A stretch of 63,505 nucleotides of DNA, taken from Pseudomonadota bacterium. GTDB lineage: Bacteria > Pseudomonadota > Gammaproteobacteria > Steroidobacterales > Steroidobacteraceae. How positions within the stretch are numbered: the stretch's first letter is position 1; every line of letters starts with the position of its first letter. A model generated the notes under the pieces. That model was given only the letters and a program-made list of their open reading frames with translations. It ran no database searches and was not told the DNA's origin. Shown piece by piece: positions 1-14,341 of this stretch. The position numbers and the translations under genes are program-made. Where the stretch lies: the NCBI GenBank assembly GCA_963204835.1, contig CAUJHJ010000042.1:1-63505 (forward strand), written 5' to 3'.

Positions 1-159
1 TCCCAGAGCCAACGTCTTCTGCTTGCCGTTGAATCGATAGTTGAAGCGCCAATAGCGCCCGCCGTTGGGATTGACCTGAAGGTACAGCCCTCGTGAATCG
101 GCGAGCTTGTAGGGATTCTCCGTGGCTCTGGCAGCGCGAACCTTGGTGTCCGTCAGCAT
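1..159 (-). CDS. Tyrosine recombinase/integrase, N-terminal part (cut by window edge)
   Basis: The 53 visible residues begin MLTDTKVRAA and contain ADSRGLYLQVNPNGGRYWR and FNYRFNGKQKTLALG. This is the arm-type DNA-binding (DUF4102) N-terminus found in P4-like integrases of genomic islands and prophages. The catalytic domain lies beyond the left edge and cannot be checked. The gene starts 165 bases from the 3' end of tRNA-Ser and reads away from it, the usual layout of an element integrated in a tRNA gene. The ATG at 157-159 fits the family start. Function would be site-specific integration and excision; whether the gene is intact is unknown. Confidence 0.85.
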   Translation of the reverse strand, partial: MLTDTKVRAARATENPYKLADSRGLYLQVNPNGGRYWRFNYRFNGKQKTLALG

Positions 160-245
160 TTGATGGTATCTCCCGGCGTCACCGGTGCAGATACCCTCAA
201 AAGTACCAGCACCTCGTTGAGACATACCGAGAGCTTGGGAGACGC

Positions 246-317
246 CGTGAGACCGCAAAACCCTGAGTTTCACGGCATTTTCGGCATTTCCCGTATCGCC
301 CGAGCCGGCGTGAGACC
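246..317 (+). repeat. Direct repeat CGTGAGACC, two copies, between integrase and tRNA
   Basis: The nonamer CGTGAGACC occurs at 246-254 and again at 309-317, 63 bases apart, in the 164-base gap between the integrase start and the tRNA-Ser 3' end. A related CGTTGAGAC lies near 214. Short direct repeats beside attachment sites are often arm-type binding sites for the integrase, so this is a candidate for that role. No gene is seen in this gap. Confidence 0.3.
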
Positions 318-323
318 AGTAAT

Positions 324-413
324 TGGCGGAAGGGGTGGGATTCGAACCCACGAACACCGTGAGGTGTTGCCGGTTTTCAAGACCGGTGCGTTCAACCGCT
401 CCGCCACCCTTCC
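324..413 (-). tRNA. tRNA-Ser (anticodon UGA)
   Basis: Read on the minus strand, the sequence starts with acceptor arm GGAAGGG, ends with the pairing CCCTTCC followed by G and an encoded CCA, and carries the T-loop GGTTCGAATCC. The anticodon loop is CTTGAAA, giving UGA, which reads UCA/UCG serine codons. The long variable arm (CAACACCTCACGGTGTT) is the class II feature expected for serine. Length is 90 nt with CCA. Its 3' half is the likely attachment site for the adjacent element. Confidence 0.95.
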
Positions 414-453
414 GCGGCTGCGGCGCCTATGGTCGCAAATCCGCCCCGTCGAA

Positions 454-469
454 CGCCAGCGCGCTGGCG
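454..469. repeat. Perfect 16-bp palindrome between tetR and tRNA-Ser
   Basis: CGCCAGCGCGCTGGCG is a perfect palindrome just downstream of the tetR stop codon and upstream of tRNA-Ser. It could form a GC-rich hairpin at the end of the efflux operon transcript, but no T-tract follows, so an intrinsic terminator is not established. Confidence 0.35.
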
Positions 470-474
470 CCCGC

Positions 475-1101
475 TCAGGAAGGTTGGCGCGGAGGCTGGA
501 AAATCGCCGCGAGCACCTGCTCCAGCGCCGCGCGCAACATCCTGCGGTCGATCTGCGGCTCGCGCGCCTCGCGCACCTTGAGCCCCTCGAAGAGGCACAT
601 CAGCATCAGGGCCCGTCCCGCCGCCTCGGCCTTCGACAGGCCGTAGCCGCCCTCCGCCTGGCTGCGCGTGAGGACCTGCACGAACGCCGCACGCACCGCG
701 GCGTCGGATGCACGCGACGCCGCCGCGATCTGCGGATCGCGGGTGGCCTGGGCCGACAACTCGAGGAAAAGCGGCGGGCTGATGTGCTCGCTGTTGCAGT
801 CTGCCGATTTGCCGTAGGAGCCCGCCAGGGCTCCGGCGAGATCGCTGGTCGCATGCAGTTCGCCGATTCGCTCGCGGGCCACTTCGAGCTGCTGCTCGAT
901 GATCGCGAGGATGATCTCACTCTTGCCGCGAAAGTAGCGGTAGATGAGCCCGGGGCTCATGTCGGCCGTCTGCGCGATCGTCGCCATGCTGGCCGCGTGG
1001 AAGCCGCGGTCGACGAAGCATTTCTGCGCCGCGCACAGGATGCGCTGCCGCTGGGCCGCCGCGCGCACCGCACTGCGGGGTCCCGCAGACGCCTCGATCA
1101 T
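475..1101 (-). CDS. TetR/AcrR-family repressor of the RND efflux operon
   Basis: The protein is 208 aa. Residues of about 15-60 form the TetR helix-turn-helix (QRQRILCAAQKCFVDRGF, then MATIAQTADMSPGLIYRYF), followed by a variable ligand-binding half with a C-terminal domain typical of multidrug-responsive members. Its start overlaps the stop of the outer-membrane channel gene by four bases (ATGA), so it is the last gene of the efflux operon rather than divergent, and would be autoregulated if it binds the palindrome at 6819-6836. The inducer cannot be read from sequence. Family is certain; the target is inferred from position. Confidence 0.9.
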   Translation of the reverse strand: MIEASAGPRSAVRAAAQRQRILCAAQKCFVDRGFHAASMATIAQTADMSPGLIYRYFRGKSEIILAIIEQQLEVARERIGELHATSDLAGALAGSYGKSADCNSEHISPPLFLELSAQATRDPQIAAASRASDAAVRAAFVQVLTRSQAEGGYGLSKAEAAGRALMLMCLFEGLKVREAREPQIDRRMLRAALEQVLAAIFQPPRQPS

Positions 1102-2543
1102 CGCGTCGCCTCCTTCCAGCCGCCGCCCAGCACCCTGTACAGGAGCACGCGATTCGCCTGCTCCGAGAGACGCGTCGCGATCAGCGATTGCTGCGCGCCA
1201 TAGAGCGTCCGCTGCGAGTCGAGCAGCACGAGATAGCTGTCGCGCCCGCTCTCGTAGCGCACGCGCGAGAGCTGGTCGGCCTGCGTCGCCGCGGCGACCA
1301 GCGCTTCCTGGGCGGCCTTCTGCTCGGCGAGCGTGCGGGTGAGCGCGAGTGCATCGGCGACTTCCCGGAAGCCGCTCTGGATAGCCTGCTCGTACTGCGC
1401 GAGAGCGATGTCCCGATCGACCTTCGCCGACCTCAGGCTCGCGAGGTTGCGCCCGCCCGTGAAGATCGGCAGGTTCACCTGTGGCGAGAAGCTCCAGACC
1501 CGCGTGCCGTCGTTGAAGATGCCGGACAGTTCGTCGCTCGAGTAACCCGCACCTCCGGTGAGGCTGATCGACGGAAAGAACGCGGCGCGCGCGGCGCCGA
1601 TGTTCGCGTTCGCAGCACGCAGCAGCCGCTCGGCCTGCTGCACGTCCGGCCGTCGCAACAGTACTTCGGAGGGCAGGCCTGCAGGCAACTCCACGAGCCC
1701 GCTCACGTGCAGGTCGAACCGCTCGGGCAGCAGCGCCGGGTCGATCGGTGCCCCGACCAGCAGCGTGAGTGCGTTGATGTCGCGCGCCACGTCTCCCGCG
1801 AAACGCGCGGCGTCCGTGCGCGCGGTCTCGACGGCGGTCTGCGCCTGGCTCACGTCGAGCGCGGAAACCGCACCCAGTTCATGCCGCTTGCGGGTCAGGT
1901 CGAGCGCTTCCTGCCGATTAACGAGCGCATCGCGTGCGACGCGGTGCAATTCACGGTCCGCCCCGAGCGTGAGATAGGCGCTGGCGATTTCGGCGACGAG
2001 CGACAGCTGCGCCGCGCGCCGCGCCGCGTCCTGCGCGAAGTATCGCTGCAGCTGCGCTTCGGAAAGGTTGCGCACGCGCCCGAAGAGATCGAGTTCGAAA
2101 CCGGCGACACCCGCCGTCACGCTGGCTTCATCCCTGACCGGCAATCCTTCGCCACCCGAGCGCGCCAGGGCACCGGTTGCGGTCACCGTCGGCACGCGGT
2201 CGGCGCGCTGGATGCGGTACTGGGCCCGCGCCCGTTCGACATTGAGCACCACCACGCGAAAGTCGCGATTGCCCGCGAGCGCGAGTCCGATCAGTTCCTC
2301 GAGCTTCGGATCGACGAAGAAATCCCGCCAGCCGATGTCGGCAACCGCCGCGGCCGCCGCTGGCTCACCTGCGGCCGCCCCGGCAGGCGGCAGTTCGATG
2401 CCCGCGCCCGTGACCGGCGGCAGCGGCCAGGTGGCCGGAATGCCGGATTGCTCGGCCGGCAGTCGCGGCACAAGCATGCCGCATCCGGCGAGCCACGCCG
2501 CCGTGACGGCGGCGGCGAGGACCTTCACTTCACGCCTGCGCAT
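1098..2543 (-). CDS. RND efflux outer-membrane channel lipoprotein (OprM/NodT family)
   Basis: With the start at 2543 the protein is 481 aa and begins [20 protein letters not shown] followed by C, a lipoprotein signal peptide with lipobox LAGC. Two outer-membrane efflux repeats follow (about 60-260 and 270-460), with [20 protein letters not shown] and [18 protein letters not shown], a signature of OprM-type channels. It forms the trimeric exit duct across periplasm and outer membrane for the pump encoded just upstream. The start overlaps the 3' end of the pump gene by 14 bases. A longer reading frame extends upstream but would place the lipobox far inside, so the shorter start is chosen. Confidence 0.93.
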   Translation of the reverse strand: MRRREVKVLAAAVTAAWLAGCGMLVPRLPAEQSGIPATWPLPPVTGAGIELPPAGAAAGEPAAAAAVADIGWRDFFVDPKLEELIGLALAGNRDFRVVVLNVERARAQYRIQRADRVPTVTATGALARSGGEGLPVRDEASVTAGVAGFELDLFGRVRNLSEAQLQRYFAQDAARRAAQLSLVAEIASAYLTLGADRELHRVARDALVNRQEALDLTRKRHELGAVSALDVSQAQTAVETARTDAARFAGDVARDINALTLLVGAPIDPALLPERFDLHVSGLVELPAGLPSEVLLRRPDVQQAERLLRAANANIGAARAAFFPSISLTGGAGYSSDELSGIFNDGTRVWSFSPQVNLPIFTGGRNLASLRSAKVDRDIALAQYEQAIQSGFREVADALALTRTLAEQKAAQEALVAAATQADQLSRVRYESGRDSYLVLLDSQRTLYGAQQSLIATRLSEQANRVLLYRVLGGGWKEATR

Positions 2544-5500
2544 GGCGCTTGCCTCCCAACAGACGCTGCACCAGCACATAGAACACCGGAATGAAGAACA
2601 GCCCGAGGAATGTGCCGACGAGCATGCCGCCCACGACACCGGTGCCGATCGCGCGCTGCGCGCCCGATCCCGCGCCGGTCGCGGTGGCGAGCGGCAGCAC
2701 GCCGAGCCCGAAGGCGAGCGAGGTCATCAGGATCGGTCGCAGGCGATCGCGCACCGCCTGCAGCGTCGCGGCGATGAGCTCCATGCCGGACTCGTAGTTC
2801 GCCTTGGCGAACTCGACGATCAGGATCGCGTTCTTGCTCGACAGGCCCACGGTGGTCAGCATCGCGACCTGGAAGTACACGTCGCGTTCCATGCCGCGCA
2901 GGGTGTTGGCGAGCACGGCACCGAGGATGCCGAGCGGGGCGACGAGCAGCACGGCCGTCGGCACCGACCAGCTTTCGTAGAGCGCGGCGAGGCACAGGAA
3001 CACCATCAGCAGCGACAGCGTGTAGAGCAGCGGCGTCTGCGCGCCGGCCTGCCGTTCCTGGTAGGAAAGGCCGGTCCACTCGAGGCCGAAACCCGGCGGC
3101 AACTGCGCGACGAGGCGCTCGATCTCGCCCATCGCATCGCCCGTGCTGACGCCCGGCGCACCCTGCCCGTTGATTTCGACAGCCGGCACGCCGTTGTAGC
3201 GTTCGAGCCGCGGCGAGCCGTACTCCCAGTGCACGCTCGCGAAGGCCGAGAAGGGCACCATCTCGCCGACGTTGTTGCGCACCGACCAGAGCTTGAAATT
3301 CTCCGGCAGCATGCGGTAGGGCGCATCCGCCTGTACATAGACGCGTTTCACCTTCCCGCGATCGAGAAAGTCGTCGATGTACTGGCCGCCCCAGGCGGCA
3401 CTCAGGGTCTGGTTGATGTCGGCGATCGCGAGCCCGAGTGCGCCCGCCTTCTCGATGTCGACGACGACGCGCAACTGCGGGGCATCCTCCTGGCCGTTCG
3501 GGCGCACGTTTGCCAGCAATTTGCTCTGCGCCGCCGCGCCGAGCAGCTGGTTGCGCGCCTCAATGAGCGCCGTGTGCCCCTGGCTGCCGTTGTCCTTGAG
3601 GAAGAACGCGAAACCGGACGCAGTGCCGAGTTCGGGCATCGCAGGCGGCGAGAACGAGTACGCGAATGCATCCTTGATGCGACTCAGCGCCATCATGCCG
3701 CGCCGGGCCACCGCCTCCGCGCCGAGCTCCCTGCCGGGGCGTTCCTCCCAGTCCTTCAACTTCACGAAGGCCATGCCGTTGTTCTGGCCGCTGCCGCCGA
3801 AGCTGAAGCCCTGCACCGTGAACACCGAATCGACGGCCTCCTTCTCGTCTTCGAGAAAGTGCTTTTCGAGCTTCTCCATCGACTCGAGGGTGCGCTGCTG
3901 GGTCGCGCCAACCGGTGCGACCACCTGCGAGAAGAGCACTCCCTGGTCCTCGTCGGGCAGGAATGCACTCGGCAGGCGCACGAACAGCACGCCCATCAGC
4001 GCGACCAGGACGGCGAACACCGCCATGTAGCGCGCGCTGCGCGACAGGATCGAACGCACACCGCCCTCGACCCCAGCGCTCGTGCGCCGGAAGACCCGGT
4101 TGAACCAGCCGAAGAACCCCGTCTCCGCAAGCGCATGGCCGGATTCGCGCGGCTTCAGCATGGTGGCGCACAGTGCCGGCGTCAGCACGATCGCGATGAA
4201 CACCGAGAGCCCCATGGCCGCGACGATCGTGACGGTGAACTGCCGGTAGATGACGCCGGTCGCGCCGCCGAGAAAAGCCATCGGCACGAACACCGCCGCC
4301 AGTACCATCGCGATGCCGATCAGCGCGCCGGTGATCTGGTCCATCGACTTGCGGGTTGCCTCGAGCGGCGACAGGCCCTCCTCCGACATCAGCCGCTCGA
4401 CGTTCTCGACGACCACGATCGCGTCGTCCACCAGCAGGCCGATCGCGAGCACCATCGCGAACATCGTCAGCATGTTGATCGAAAACCCGAGTGCCGCGAG
4501 CACCGTAAAGGTGCCGAGCAGCACCACCGGAACCGCGATGGTCGGAATGAGCGTGGCGCGGAAATTCTGCAGGAAGAGGAACATGACGAGAAACACGAGG
4601 GCGACGGCCTCGAGCAACGTCTCGATGACACCGATGATCGAAACCCGCACGAACGGCGTCGTGTCGAAGGCCTGGGCGGCCGCGAGGCCCTCCGGGAAGA
4701 ACGGCTGCAGCGACTTGAGCGCCGCATTGACGCCGTTCGCCGTATCGAGCGCATTGGCACCCGTCGCGAGCGAGACCGCGACGCCGGTCGCGGGCTTGCC
4801 GTCGAAGCGCGTGACGAAGTTGTAGTTCTCCGAACCCATCTCGACGCGCGCCACGTCGCCGAGCTTGAGCTCGGCGCCGTCGGGGCTGCTGCGCACGACG
4901 ATCTGCCGGAACTGCTCGGGCGTCTGCAGGCGATCCTGCGCCGCGATGGTTGCATTCAACTGCTGGCCCGCGACCGACGGCGTGCCGCCGACCTGCCCGA
5001 CCGCCACCTGCGCGTTCTGGGCCCTGATGGCCGCGATGACGTCGCTGACCGCGAGCTTGTACGTGTCGAGCTTGTTCGGGTCGAGCCAGATCCGCATCGA
5101 GTACTTGGAACCGAAGACCTGCAGGCTGCCGACGCCCGGCACGCGGCTGATCGGGTCGACGAGGTTCGAGGAGACGTAGTCGGCGATGTCGACGCGATCC
5201 ATCGAGCCGTCGGTCGAGATGAAGGCAAGCACCATCAGGAAGCCCGCCCGCCCCTTGCTGACCGACACGCCCTGCCGCTGCACTTCCTGGGGCAGGAGCG
5301 GCATCGCGAGCTGCAGCTGGTTCTGGACCTGCACCTGCGCGATATCCGGATCGGTCGAGTTGTCGAAGGTCAGCGTGACCGACGCCCGCCCACTCGACTC
5401 GCTGGTCGCCGACATGTACAGCAGGCCGTCGAGGCCCTTCATGTTCTGCTCGATGATCTGGGTCACCGAGTCCTCGACCACCTTCGCGGAGGCGCCCGGG

Positions 5501-5646
5501 TAGGTCGCGCCCACGGTGATGGCGGGCGGCGCGATGGATGGATAGCGCTCGATGCCGAGCTGCGTGATCGACAGGGCGCCCGCGATCATGATGACGATCG
5601 CGATCACCCACGCGAAGATCGGGCGATCGATGAAGAAGCGTGCCAT
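2530..5646 (-). CDS. RND multidrug efflux pump, inner-membrane permease (AcrB/MexB, HAE1 type)
   Basis: The protein is 1038 aa from the start [20 protein letters not shown], the usual length. It has the standard 12-TM RND layout with two large periplasmic loops. TM4 carries the proton-relay pair in [19 protein letters not shown], and the AcrB-like end of the second half contains [19 protein letters not shown]. It exports drugs or other amphipathic compounds using proton motive force, with the adaptor and channel on either side of it. Four bases separate it from the adaptor gene. Substrate range cannot be read from sequence. Confidence 0.95.
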   Translation of the reverse strand: MARFFIDRPIFAWVIAIVIMIAGALSITQLGIERYPSIAPPAITVGATYPGASAKVVEDSVTQIIEQNMKGLDGLLYMSATSESSGRASVTLTFDNSTDPDIAQVQVQNQLQLAMPLLPQEVQRQGVSVSKGRAGFLMVLAFISTDGSMDRVDIADYVSSNLVDPISRVPGVGSLQVFGSKYSMRIWLDPNKLDTYKLAVSDVIAAIRAQNAQVAVGQVGGTPSVAGQQLNATIAAQDRLQTPEQFRQIVVRSSPDGAELKLGDVARVEMGSENYNFVTRFDGKPATGVAVSLATGANALDTANGVNAALKSLQPFFPEGLAAAQAFDTTPFVRVSIIGVIETLLEAVALVFLVMFLFLQNFRATLIPTIAVPVVLLGTFTVLAALGFSINMLTMFAMVLAIGLLVDDAIVVVENVERLMSEEGLSPLEATRKSMDQITGALIGIAMVLAAVFVPMAFLGGATGVIYRQFTVTIVAAMGLSVFIAIVLTPALCATMLKPRESGHALAETGFFGWFNRVFRRTSAGVEGGVRSILSRSARYMAVFAVLVALMGVLFVRLPSAFLPDEDQGVLFSQVVAPVGATQQRTLESMEKLEKHFLEDEKEAVDSVFTVQGFSFGGSGQNNGMAFVKLKDWEERPGRELGAEAVARRGMMALSRIKDAFAYSFSPPAMPELGTASGFAFFLKDNGSQGHTALIEARNQLLGAAAQSKLLANVRPNGQEDAPQLRVVVDIEKAGALGLAIADINQTLSAAWGGQYIDDFLDRGKVKRVYVQADAPYRMLPENFKLWSVRNNVGEMVPFSAFASVHWEYGSPRLERYNGVPAVEINGQGAPGVSTGDAMGEIERLVAQLPPGFGLEWTGLSYQERQAGAQTPLLYTLSLLMVFLCLAALYESWSVPTAVLLVAPLGILGAVLANTLRGMERDVYFQVAMLTTVGLSSKNAILIVEFAKANYESGMELIAATLQAVRDRLRPILMTSLAFGLGVLPLATATGAGSGAQRAIGTGVVGGMLVGTFLGLFFIPVFYVLVQRLLGGKRHAQA

Positions 5647-5650
5647 GGCG

Positions 5651-6784
5651 TCAGCCCTTCGCTTCGCTGGCCTGCACGGGCATGCCAGGGCGGACCTTCT
5701 GCAGACCCTCCACAATCACGCGATCGCCCGCGGCGAGGCCGCCGTCGACCAGCCACTTGTCGCCGATCGCGCGCGAGACCTGCACCTGCCGCTGCTCCAC
5801 CTTGCCGTCCTTGCCGACCACGAGGGCGGTCGTCTGGCCTTTCGGATCGCGTGCGATGCCCTGCTGCGGCACGAGCAGGCCGTTCTCGCGCACGCCGATG
5901 CTGAACACGGCCCGCACGTACATGCCCGGCAACAACAGCTGCTCGGGATTCGGCACCAGCACGCGCAGCAGGAAGGTTCCGGTCGCCGGATCGACCGTGA
6001 CGTCGGCGAACGTGAGCTTGCCGCCGTGCCCGTAGGTGCTGCCGTCCTCGAGCACGATCGACACGGGCACGGTGCGCACCGCGCTCGTCAGCGTGCCCGC
6101 GGCCAGCTCGCGGCGCAGCGCCAGCAGCTCGGTGCTCGAGGCGGTGGCATCGACATAGATCGGGTCCAGCTGCTGCACGGTCGCGAGCGGGTCGGCCTGG
6201 TTCGCCGTGACGAGCGCGCCCTGCGTGACCGATGACTTGCCGATGCGCCCGGTGATCGGCGAGGAGATCCGCGCGTAGGCGAGCAGGATGCCGCTCGAGC
6301 GCAAGCTCGCCTGTGCGAGCTTCACGTCGGCCTCGGCCTGCAGCAGGGTCGCCGTCGCGTTCTCGTAGTCCTGCTGGCTGACCGCGTCCACTTTCGCGAG
6401 CTCGGTGGAGCGCGCCGCATTGAGCCGTGCGGAATTGAGGGTCGCTTCGGCGCGCGCGAGCGAAGCGCGTGCACTCGCCACATCCGCCTGGTAGGTCGAA
6501 TCGTCGAGCTGGTACAGCGGCGCGCCCGCCTTGACCGTGCCGCCCTCGGTGAACAGCCGCTGCTTGACGATGCCGGTCACCTGCGGCCGCACTTCGGCGA
6601 TCAGGTAGGCGTTGGTGCGCGCGGGGAGTTCACGCGTCAGCGTGACGGGCGCGGCCTTCAGGGTGACGACGGTGACGGGCTGGACGGAAGGCGCCGCCGG
6701 GGCACTGCCGCCGCCGCAGCCGGCGAGCAGGCTGGCCGCGAGGGCAAATGGCAGGGCAACGCGGGCGGAAAGACGACCGGACAT
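5651..6784 (-). CDS. RND efflux periplasmic adaptor lipoprotein (AcrA/MexA type)
   Basis: The 377-aa protein begins [20 protein letters not shown] followed by AGC, a lipoprotein signal sequence. The membrane-fusion pattern follows: a first biotinyl/lipoyl half ([20 protein letters not shown]), a helical hairpin rich in Ala and Glu (about 100-165), a second lipoyl half ([20 protein letters not shown]), and a beta-barrel domain ending [12 protein letters not shown]. It bridges the pump and outer-membrane channel in the periplasm. It is the first gene of the operon, with GAGG five bases before the ATG as ribosome binding site and the operator at 6819-6836 about 35 bases upstream. Confidence 0.94.
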   Translation of the reverse strand: MSGRLSARVALPFALAASLLAGCGGGSAPAAPSVQPVTVVTLKAAPVTLTRELPARTNAYLIAEVRPQVTGIVKQRLFTEGGTVKAGAPLYQLDDSTYQADVASARASLARAEATLNSARLNAARSTELAKVDAVSQQDYENATATLLQAEADVKLAQASLRSSGILLAYARISSPITGRIGKSSVTQGALVTANQADPLATVQQLDPIYVDATASSTELLALRRELAAGTLTSAVRTVPVSIVLEDGSTYGHGGKLTFADVTVDPATGTFLLRVLVPNPEQLLLPGMYVRAVFSIGVRENGLLVPQQGIARDPKGQTTALVVGKDGKVEQRQVQVSRAIGDKWLVDGGLAAGDRVIVEGLQKVRPGMPVQASEAKG

Positions 6785-6818
6785 GGGAGCCTCGGGGCAA
6801 GCGACCTGAAGGCTCTTA

Positions 6819-6847
6819 AGAATGAACGATCATTCTCTTTTTGTCAA
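6819..6847 (-). promoter_or_regulatory. Efflux operon promoter with TetR-type operator palindrome
   Basis: A perfect inverted repeat AGAATGA-ACGA-TCATTCT lies at 6819-6836. On the minus strand a consensus -35 TTGACA sits at 6842-6847 directly upstream of it, so the palindrome covers the expected -10 region (no strong -10 is visible, the best fit being CATTCT at 6819-6824). A repressor bound here would block RNA polymerase. The size and symmetry suit a TetR dimer site, so the operon's own TetR gene is the obvious candidate. Confidence 0.7.
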
Positions 6848-6851
6848 TCGA

Positions 6852-9843
<2,992 letters not shown>

Positions 9844-9849
9844 GGCCCG

Positions 9850-10251
9850 TCAGTCCGCTGCCGGCGCGGGCACGCCGAAGCAACGCTCCACGCGGCGCAT
9901 CCAGCCATCGGCACCCACGAGGCGGGCCAGTGCGGCGCCAATCACTATTCCGGTGGCGTCTGCGAAGACATCGCGCAGGTCCGCCGTGCGACCGACGCCC
10001 ATGGCGCCCTGGGCAATCTCGATCCCGACGCCGAAAGCCACGAGCGCGAGCGCGAGCCACCAGTAGCGGTCCGGGCGCAGTACGCCGCCAAACCAGGCGG
10101 CGAGCACGAAGAAGGCAATGGCATGCTCGAACTTGTCCCACACCTGCACGTTCGGCAGGTCGGCTGGCGGCAAGAGCGAGGTCACGGCGACCGCGAGCGC
10201 AATCAGCACGCCGCCAGCGATCCACCAGGCCCGGAAACGCAAGGGGTTCAT
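9850..10251 (-). CDS. VanZ-like membrane protein
   Basis: The protein is 133 aa with about four hydrophobic segments. Its VanZ-like features are VWDKFEHAIAFFVLAAWFGG, where the D-K-x-x-H pattern is typical, and GVGIEIAQGAMGVGRTADLR with DVFADATGIVIG near the C-terminus. VanZ-family proteins are inner-membrane proteins; one gives teicoplanin resistance, but proteobacterial members have no settled function. It lies five bases from lolA and six from rarA, so it belongs to their transcript. It is an insertion into the otherwise E. coli-like lolA-rarA order. Confidence 0.85.
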   Translation of the reverse strand: MNPLRFRAWWIAGGVLIALAVAVTSLLPPADLPNVQVWDKFEHAIAFFVLAAWFGGVLRPDRYWWLALALVAFGVGIEIAQGAMGVGRTADLRDVFADATGIVIGAALARLVGADGWMRRVERCFGVPAPAAD

Positions 10252-10256
10252 GCGCC

Positions 10257-10901
10257 TCAGGTGAGCGGCGTGCCGATCACGTCCGCGCCGGGCGGGGGCG
10301 TGAACTGCAACTGCGCCGCATTCACCGCGACATTGCGCAACACCTTGCCGAAGACGAGCGTCACGGACTGGCCGAGCTTGTCATGCAGTTCCATGCGCGC
10401 AAGGTCGCGGCCCGCGAAGCCGAACCTCGCATCGACGAAGTCGGCATCGTTCGCGCGCGGCTTGACCTGCACCCAGTCGAGGCCGCCGGCGCGCGGCAGC
10501 GCCTGCACCTCGAAGGCGCCGCGGATGTCGCCCGTGCCGGAGAGCAGCATGGCGGGCGTGGCCGTGAGGGTGGCATCGGCGGGCTTCACCGTGACCTGGT
10601 CGAGGTCGCGATCGTAGAACCACAGGTTGTGCCCATCGGCGACGAGCAACTGGCCACCCTCGGATCCCGCCGGCCGGACTTCCCAGCGGAAGCGGCCCGG
10701 GCGCTGCACCAGCAGGCGGCCGGTGCCCTCCTGCACGGTGGCTCCACGCGCGTCGACCACGCGCTGCGTGAAATCGGCACGCAGCGTCGTGAGTCCCTCG
10801 AGAAAGCGGTCGAGCGCCGTCGGCGCCGCATTGGCCGCCGCATGTGACGCCCCACCGAACGCGAGCGCGAGGCCCGCGCAAGCCAGCCACGCCTTGCGCA
10901 T
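10257..10901 (-). CDS. lolA: Outer-membrane lipoprotein carrier LolA
   Basis: At 214 aa the protein begins with a Sec signal peptide (RKAWLACAGLALAFGGASHA) and continues with the LolA fold: LTTLRADFTQRVVDARG, then GRLLVQRPGRFRWEV, then LLVADGHNLWFYDRDLDQVT. LolA carries lipoproteins from the LolCDE exporter through the periplasm to the outer membrane. The ATG at 10899-10901 shares one base with the ftsK stop (TGATG), so translation is coupled. A TTG one codon earlier is also possible. Gene order ftsK-lolA is conserved in gammaproteobacteria. Confidence 0.95.
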   Translation of the reverse strand: MRKAWLACAGLALAFGGASHAAANAAPTALDRFLEGLTTLRADFTQRVVDARGATVQEGTGRLLVQRPGRFRWEVRPAGSEGGQLLVADGHNLWFYDRDLDQVTVKPADATLTATPAMLLSGTGDIRGAFEVQALPRAGGLDWVQVKPRANDADFVDARFGFAGRDLARMELHDKLGQSVTLVFGKVLRNVAVNAAQLQFTPPPGADVIGTPLT

Positions 10902-13222
10902 CAACCCTCCGGGGGCGCGGCGGCGAGGACTTCGCGCGCGCCGTTCGATTGCAGCGGCCCCACGATGCCCGCCGTCTCCATCGCCTCGAGGAGGCGCGCG
11001 GCGCGGTTGTAGCCGATCTTGAGTCGCCGCTGCACGTAGGAGATCGAGGGCTTCCTTTCGGTGGTGACGATCTTGACCGCTTCGTCGTAGAGCGGATCGG
11101 CCTCGGCATCCGCACCGCCGCCCTCGCCGCCCTCGCCCTCCTCGCCCGGCAGGCCGGGGATCGGCGTGCTCGGACCCGACAGCACCTCATCGATATAGAT
11201 GGGCGGCGCGCTCTTCTTCAGCGCCTCGACCACGCGCTGCACTTCCTGGTCCGACACGAAGGCGCCGTGCACGCGGGTGGGCAGGGCCGTGCCCGAAGGC
11301 AGGTAGAGCATGTCGCCATGCCCGAGCAGCGACTCGGCGCCGCTCTGGTCGAGGATCGTGCGCGAATCGACCTTGGCCGAGACCTGGAAGGCGATGCGGC
11401 AGGGAATGTTCGCCTTGATGAGGCCCGTGATCACGTCGACCGACGGGCGCTGCGTCGCGAGCACGAGGTGGATGCCCGAGGCGCGCGCCTTCTGCGCGAG
11501 GCGCGTGATCAGCTCCTCGACCTTCTTGCCGACGATCAGCATCAGGTCGGCGAGCTCGTCGATGATGACGACGATGTACGGCAGCGGAACGAGGTCCTGG
11601 ATCTGGCCCTGGTCGATCGTCGGGTCGTTGGCCGCCCTCGCGGTCATCACCGGGTCGCGGATCGGCTTGCCGGCGTCGTTCGCTTCCTTCACGCGCTTGT
11701 TGAAGCCCGCGATGTTGCGCACGCCGAGCGCGGCCATGAGCTGGTAGCGGCGCTCCATCTCGGCCACGGACCAGCGCAGGGCATTGGCAGCCTGCTTCAT
11801 GTCGGTCACGACCGGAGCGAGCAGGTGCGGGATCCCCTCGTACACCGACAGCTCGAGCATCTTCGGGTCGATCATCACGAGCCGCACGTGCTCGGCGGTC
11901 GACTTGTAAAGGAGCGAGAGCACCATCGCGTTGATCGCCACCGACTTGCCCGAGCCTGTGGTGCCCGCGATCAGCTGGTGCGGCATGCGCGCGAGGTCCG
12001 CCACGACCGCCTGGCCGCCGATGTCCTTGCCGAGCGCAAGCGCGAGCGGCGAAGCGAGCTCGTCGTAGGCCTTCGACTTGATGATCTCGCCGAGCGTGAC
12101 CAGCTCGCGCTTCTCGTTCGGGATCTCGAGCCCCATGACCGACTTGCCCGGGATCACTTCGACGACGCGCACGCTGATCGCCGACAGCGCGCGCGCGAGG
12201 TCCTTCGCGAGGCTCGAGATCTGGCTCACCTTGACGCCCGGCGCCGGGCGCAGCTCGAAGCGCGTGACCACCGGCCCGGGCTGCACCGCGACGACCTCGA
12301 CCTCGACGCCGAAGTCCTTGAGCTTCAGCTCGACGAGGCGCGACATCGCCTCGAGTGCCTCGGGCGAATACGACTCGCCCTGCTGCGGCGGATCGTCGAG
12401 CAGTTGCAGCGGCGGCAGCTCGCCCGACTTGACCGGCTCGAAGAGCGGCACCTGGCGCTCCTTCTCGACGCGCTCGCTCTTCTCGACGCGCGCGGCCGGC
12501 TGCTCGATGCGCGGCTTGACGCGCAGCGCCGCCTTCTTCTGGTCGGTCTCGACCGTCTCCTTGCGCGCCTGCTTGCGCTCGCGCCCCTCGGCGGCATCGC
12601 GCGCCGCGAGGCTGCGCGCCCTGATCCAGCCGATCGCACCCCAGGCGGCCGCGCCGATCCGGTCCATGATCGTGAACCACGAAACGCCGAAGGCGAGCGA
12701 CACGCCCGCCATGAAGAGCGCGAGCAACGCGAGCGTGGCGCCAAGGAGGCCGAGGGCCGCTCCGAGACCGCCGCCGACGAGGCTGCCGATCACGCCGCCC
12801 GCGGTCTGCGGCAGCGAGCGCGGCGCCCAGTGCAATGTCGCGAGCGCGCAGCTCGTCAGCAGCACGAGCAGGAAGCCGCAGGCGCGCACCGCGGAATTGG
12901 CACGCGATCCCGCTTCCCCGTCGCGGGCCGCGCGATGCAGCGCGACCGCCGCAACGCCGAGCATCAGCGGAAAGAGGAAGGCCGGGCGGCCGAAGAGGAA
13001 GAACAGCACGTCGGCAAGCCAGGCGCCGAACGGCCCGATCCGGTTCTGCACGGCGCCCGTGCCGGTGAACGAGAAGCCGGGGTCACTCGGGCTGTAGGTG
13101 GCAAGCGCCGTAAGCAACACGAGCGCGAAGGCGGCGACGACGATGACGGCGCTTTCGCGCAGGCCGCGCGCCACGGTAGCCGTGAAACGGGCGGGCGGGC
13201 GGGTGGAACGGGCGTCGGCCAA
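10901..13222 (-). CDS. ftsK: DNA translocase FtsK
   Basis: The protein is 773 aa. The N-terminus has four membrane segments (within about 20-190), followed by a short charged linker (about 200-270), then the RecA-like motor with Walker [16 protein letters not shown] and Walker [13 protein letters not shown]. The C-terminal gamma winged helix ([20 protein letters not shown]) reads the polar KOPS sequences. It pumps chromosome ends through the division septum and activates XerCD at dif. The start appears to be TTG at 13220-13222; the linker is much shorter than in E. coli but normal for many species. Confidence 0.95.
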   Translation of the reverse strand: MADARSTRPPARFTATVARGLRESAVIVVAAFALVLLTALATYSPSDPGFSFTGTGAVQNRIGPFGAWLADVLFFLFGRPAFLFPLMLGVAAVALHRAARDGEAGSRANSAVRACGFLLVLLTSCALATLHWAPRSLPQTAGGVIGSLVGGGLGAALGLLGATLALLALFMAGVSLAFGVSWFTIMDRIGAAAWGAIGWIRARSLAARDAAEGRERKQARKETVETDQKKAALRVKPRIEQPAARVEKSERVEKERQVPLFEPVKSGELPPLQLLDDPPQQGESYSPEALEAMSRLVELKLKDFGVEVEVVAVQPGPVVTRFELRPAPGVKVSQISSLAKDLARALSAISVRVVEVIPGKSVMGLEIPNEKRELVTLGEIIKSKAYDELASPLALALGKDIGGQAVVADLARMPHQLIAGTTGSGKSVAINAMVLSLLYKSTAEHVRLVMIDPKMLELSVYEGIPHLLAPVVTDMKQAANALRWSVAEMERRYQLMAALGVRNIAGFNKRVKEANDAGKPIRDPVMTARAANDPTIDQGQIQDLVPLPYIVVIIDELADLMLIVGKKVEELITRLAQKARASGIHLVLATQRPSVDVITGLIKANIPCRIAFQVSAKVDSRTILDQSGAESLLGHGDMLYLPSGTALPTRVHGAFVSDQEVQRVVEALKKSAPPIYIDEVLSGPSTPIPGLPGEEGEGGEGGGADAEADPLYDEAVKIVTTERKPSISYVQRRLKIGYNRAARLLEAMETAGIVGPLQSNGAREVLAAAPPEG

Positions 13223-14333
<1,111 letters not shown>

Positions 14334-14341
14334 ATGGCGCG

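Noticed and set aside
454-469. Intrinsic terminator of the efflux operon
   Set aside because: Perfect palindrome but no T-tract after it on the minus strand; listed as a repeat only.
160-1203. Open frame of 347 codons across the tRNA and tetR
   Set aside because: It runs through tRNA-Ser and antisense to tetR; not a gene.
2068-5904. Open frame of 1278 codons on the plus strand opposite the RND pump gene
   Set aside because: Rich in Arg, His, Asp and Glu without any domain; it is the GC-driven antisense shadow of the pump and adaptor genes, whose minus-strand proteins are complete.
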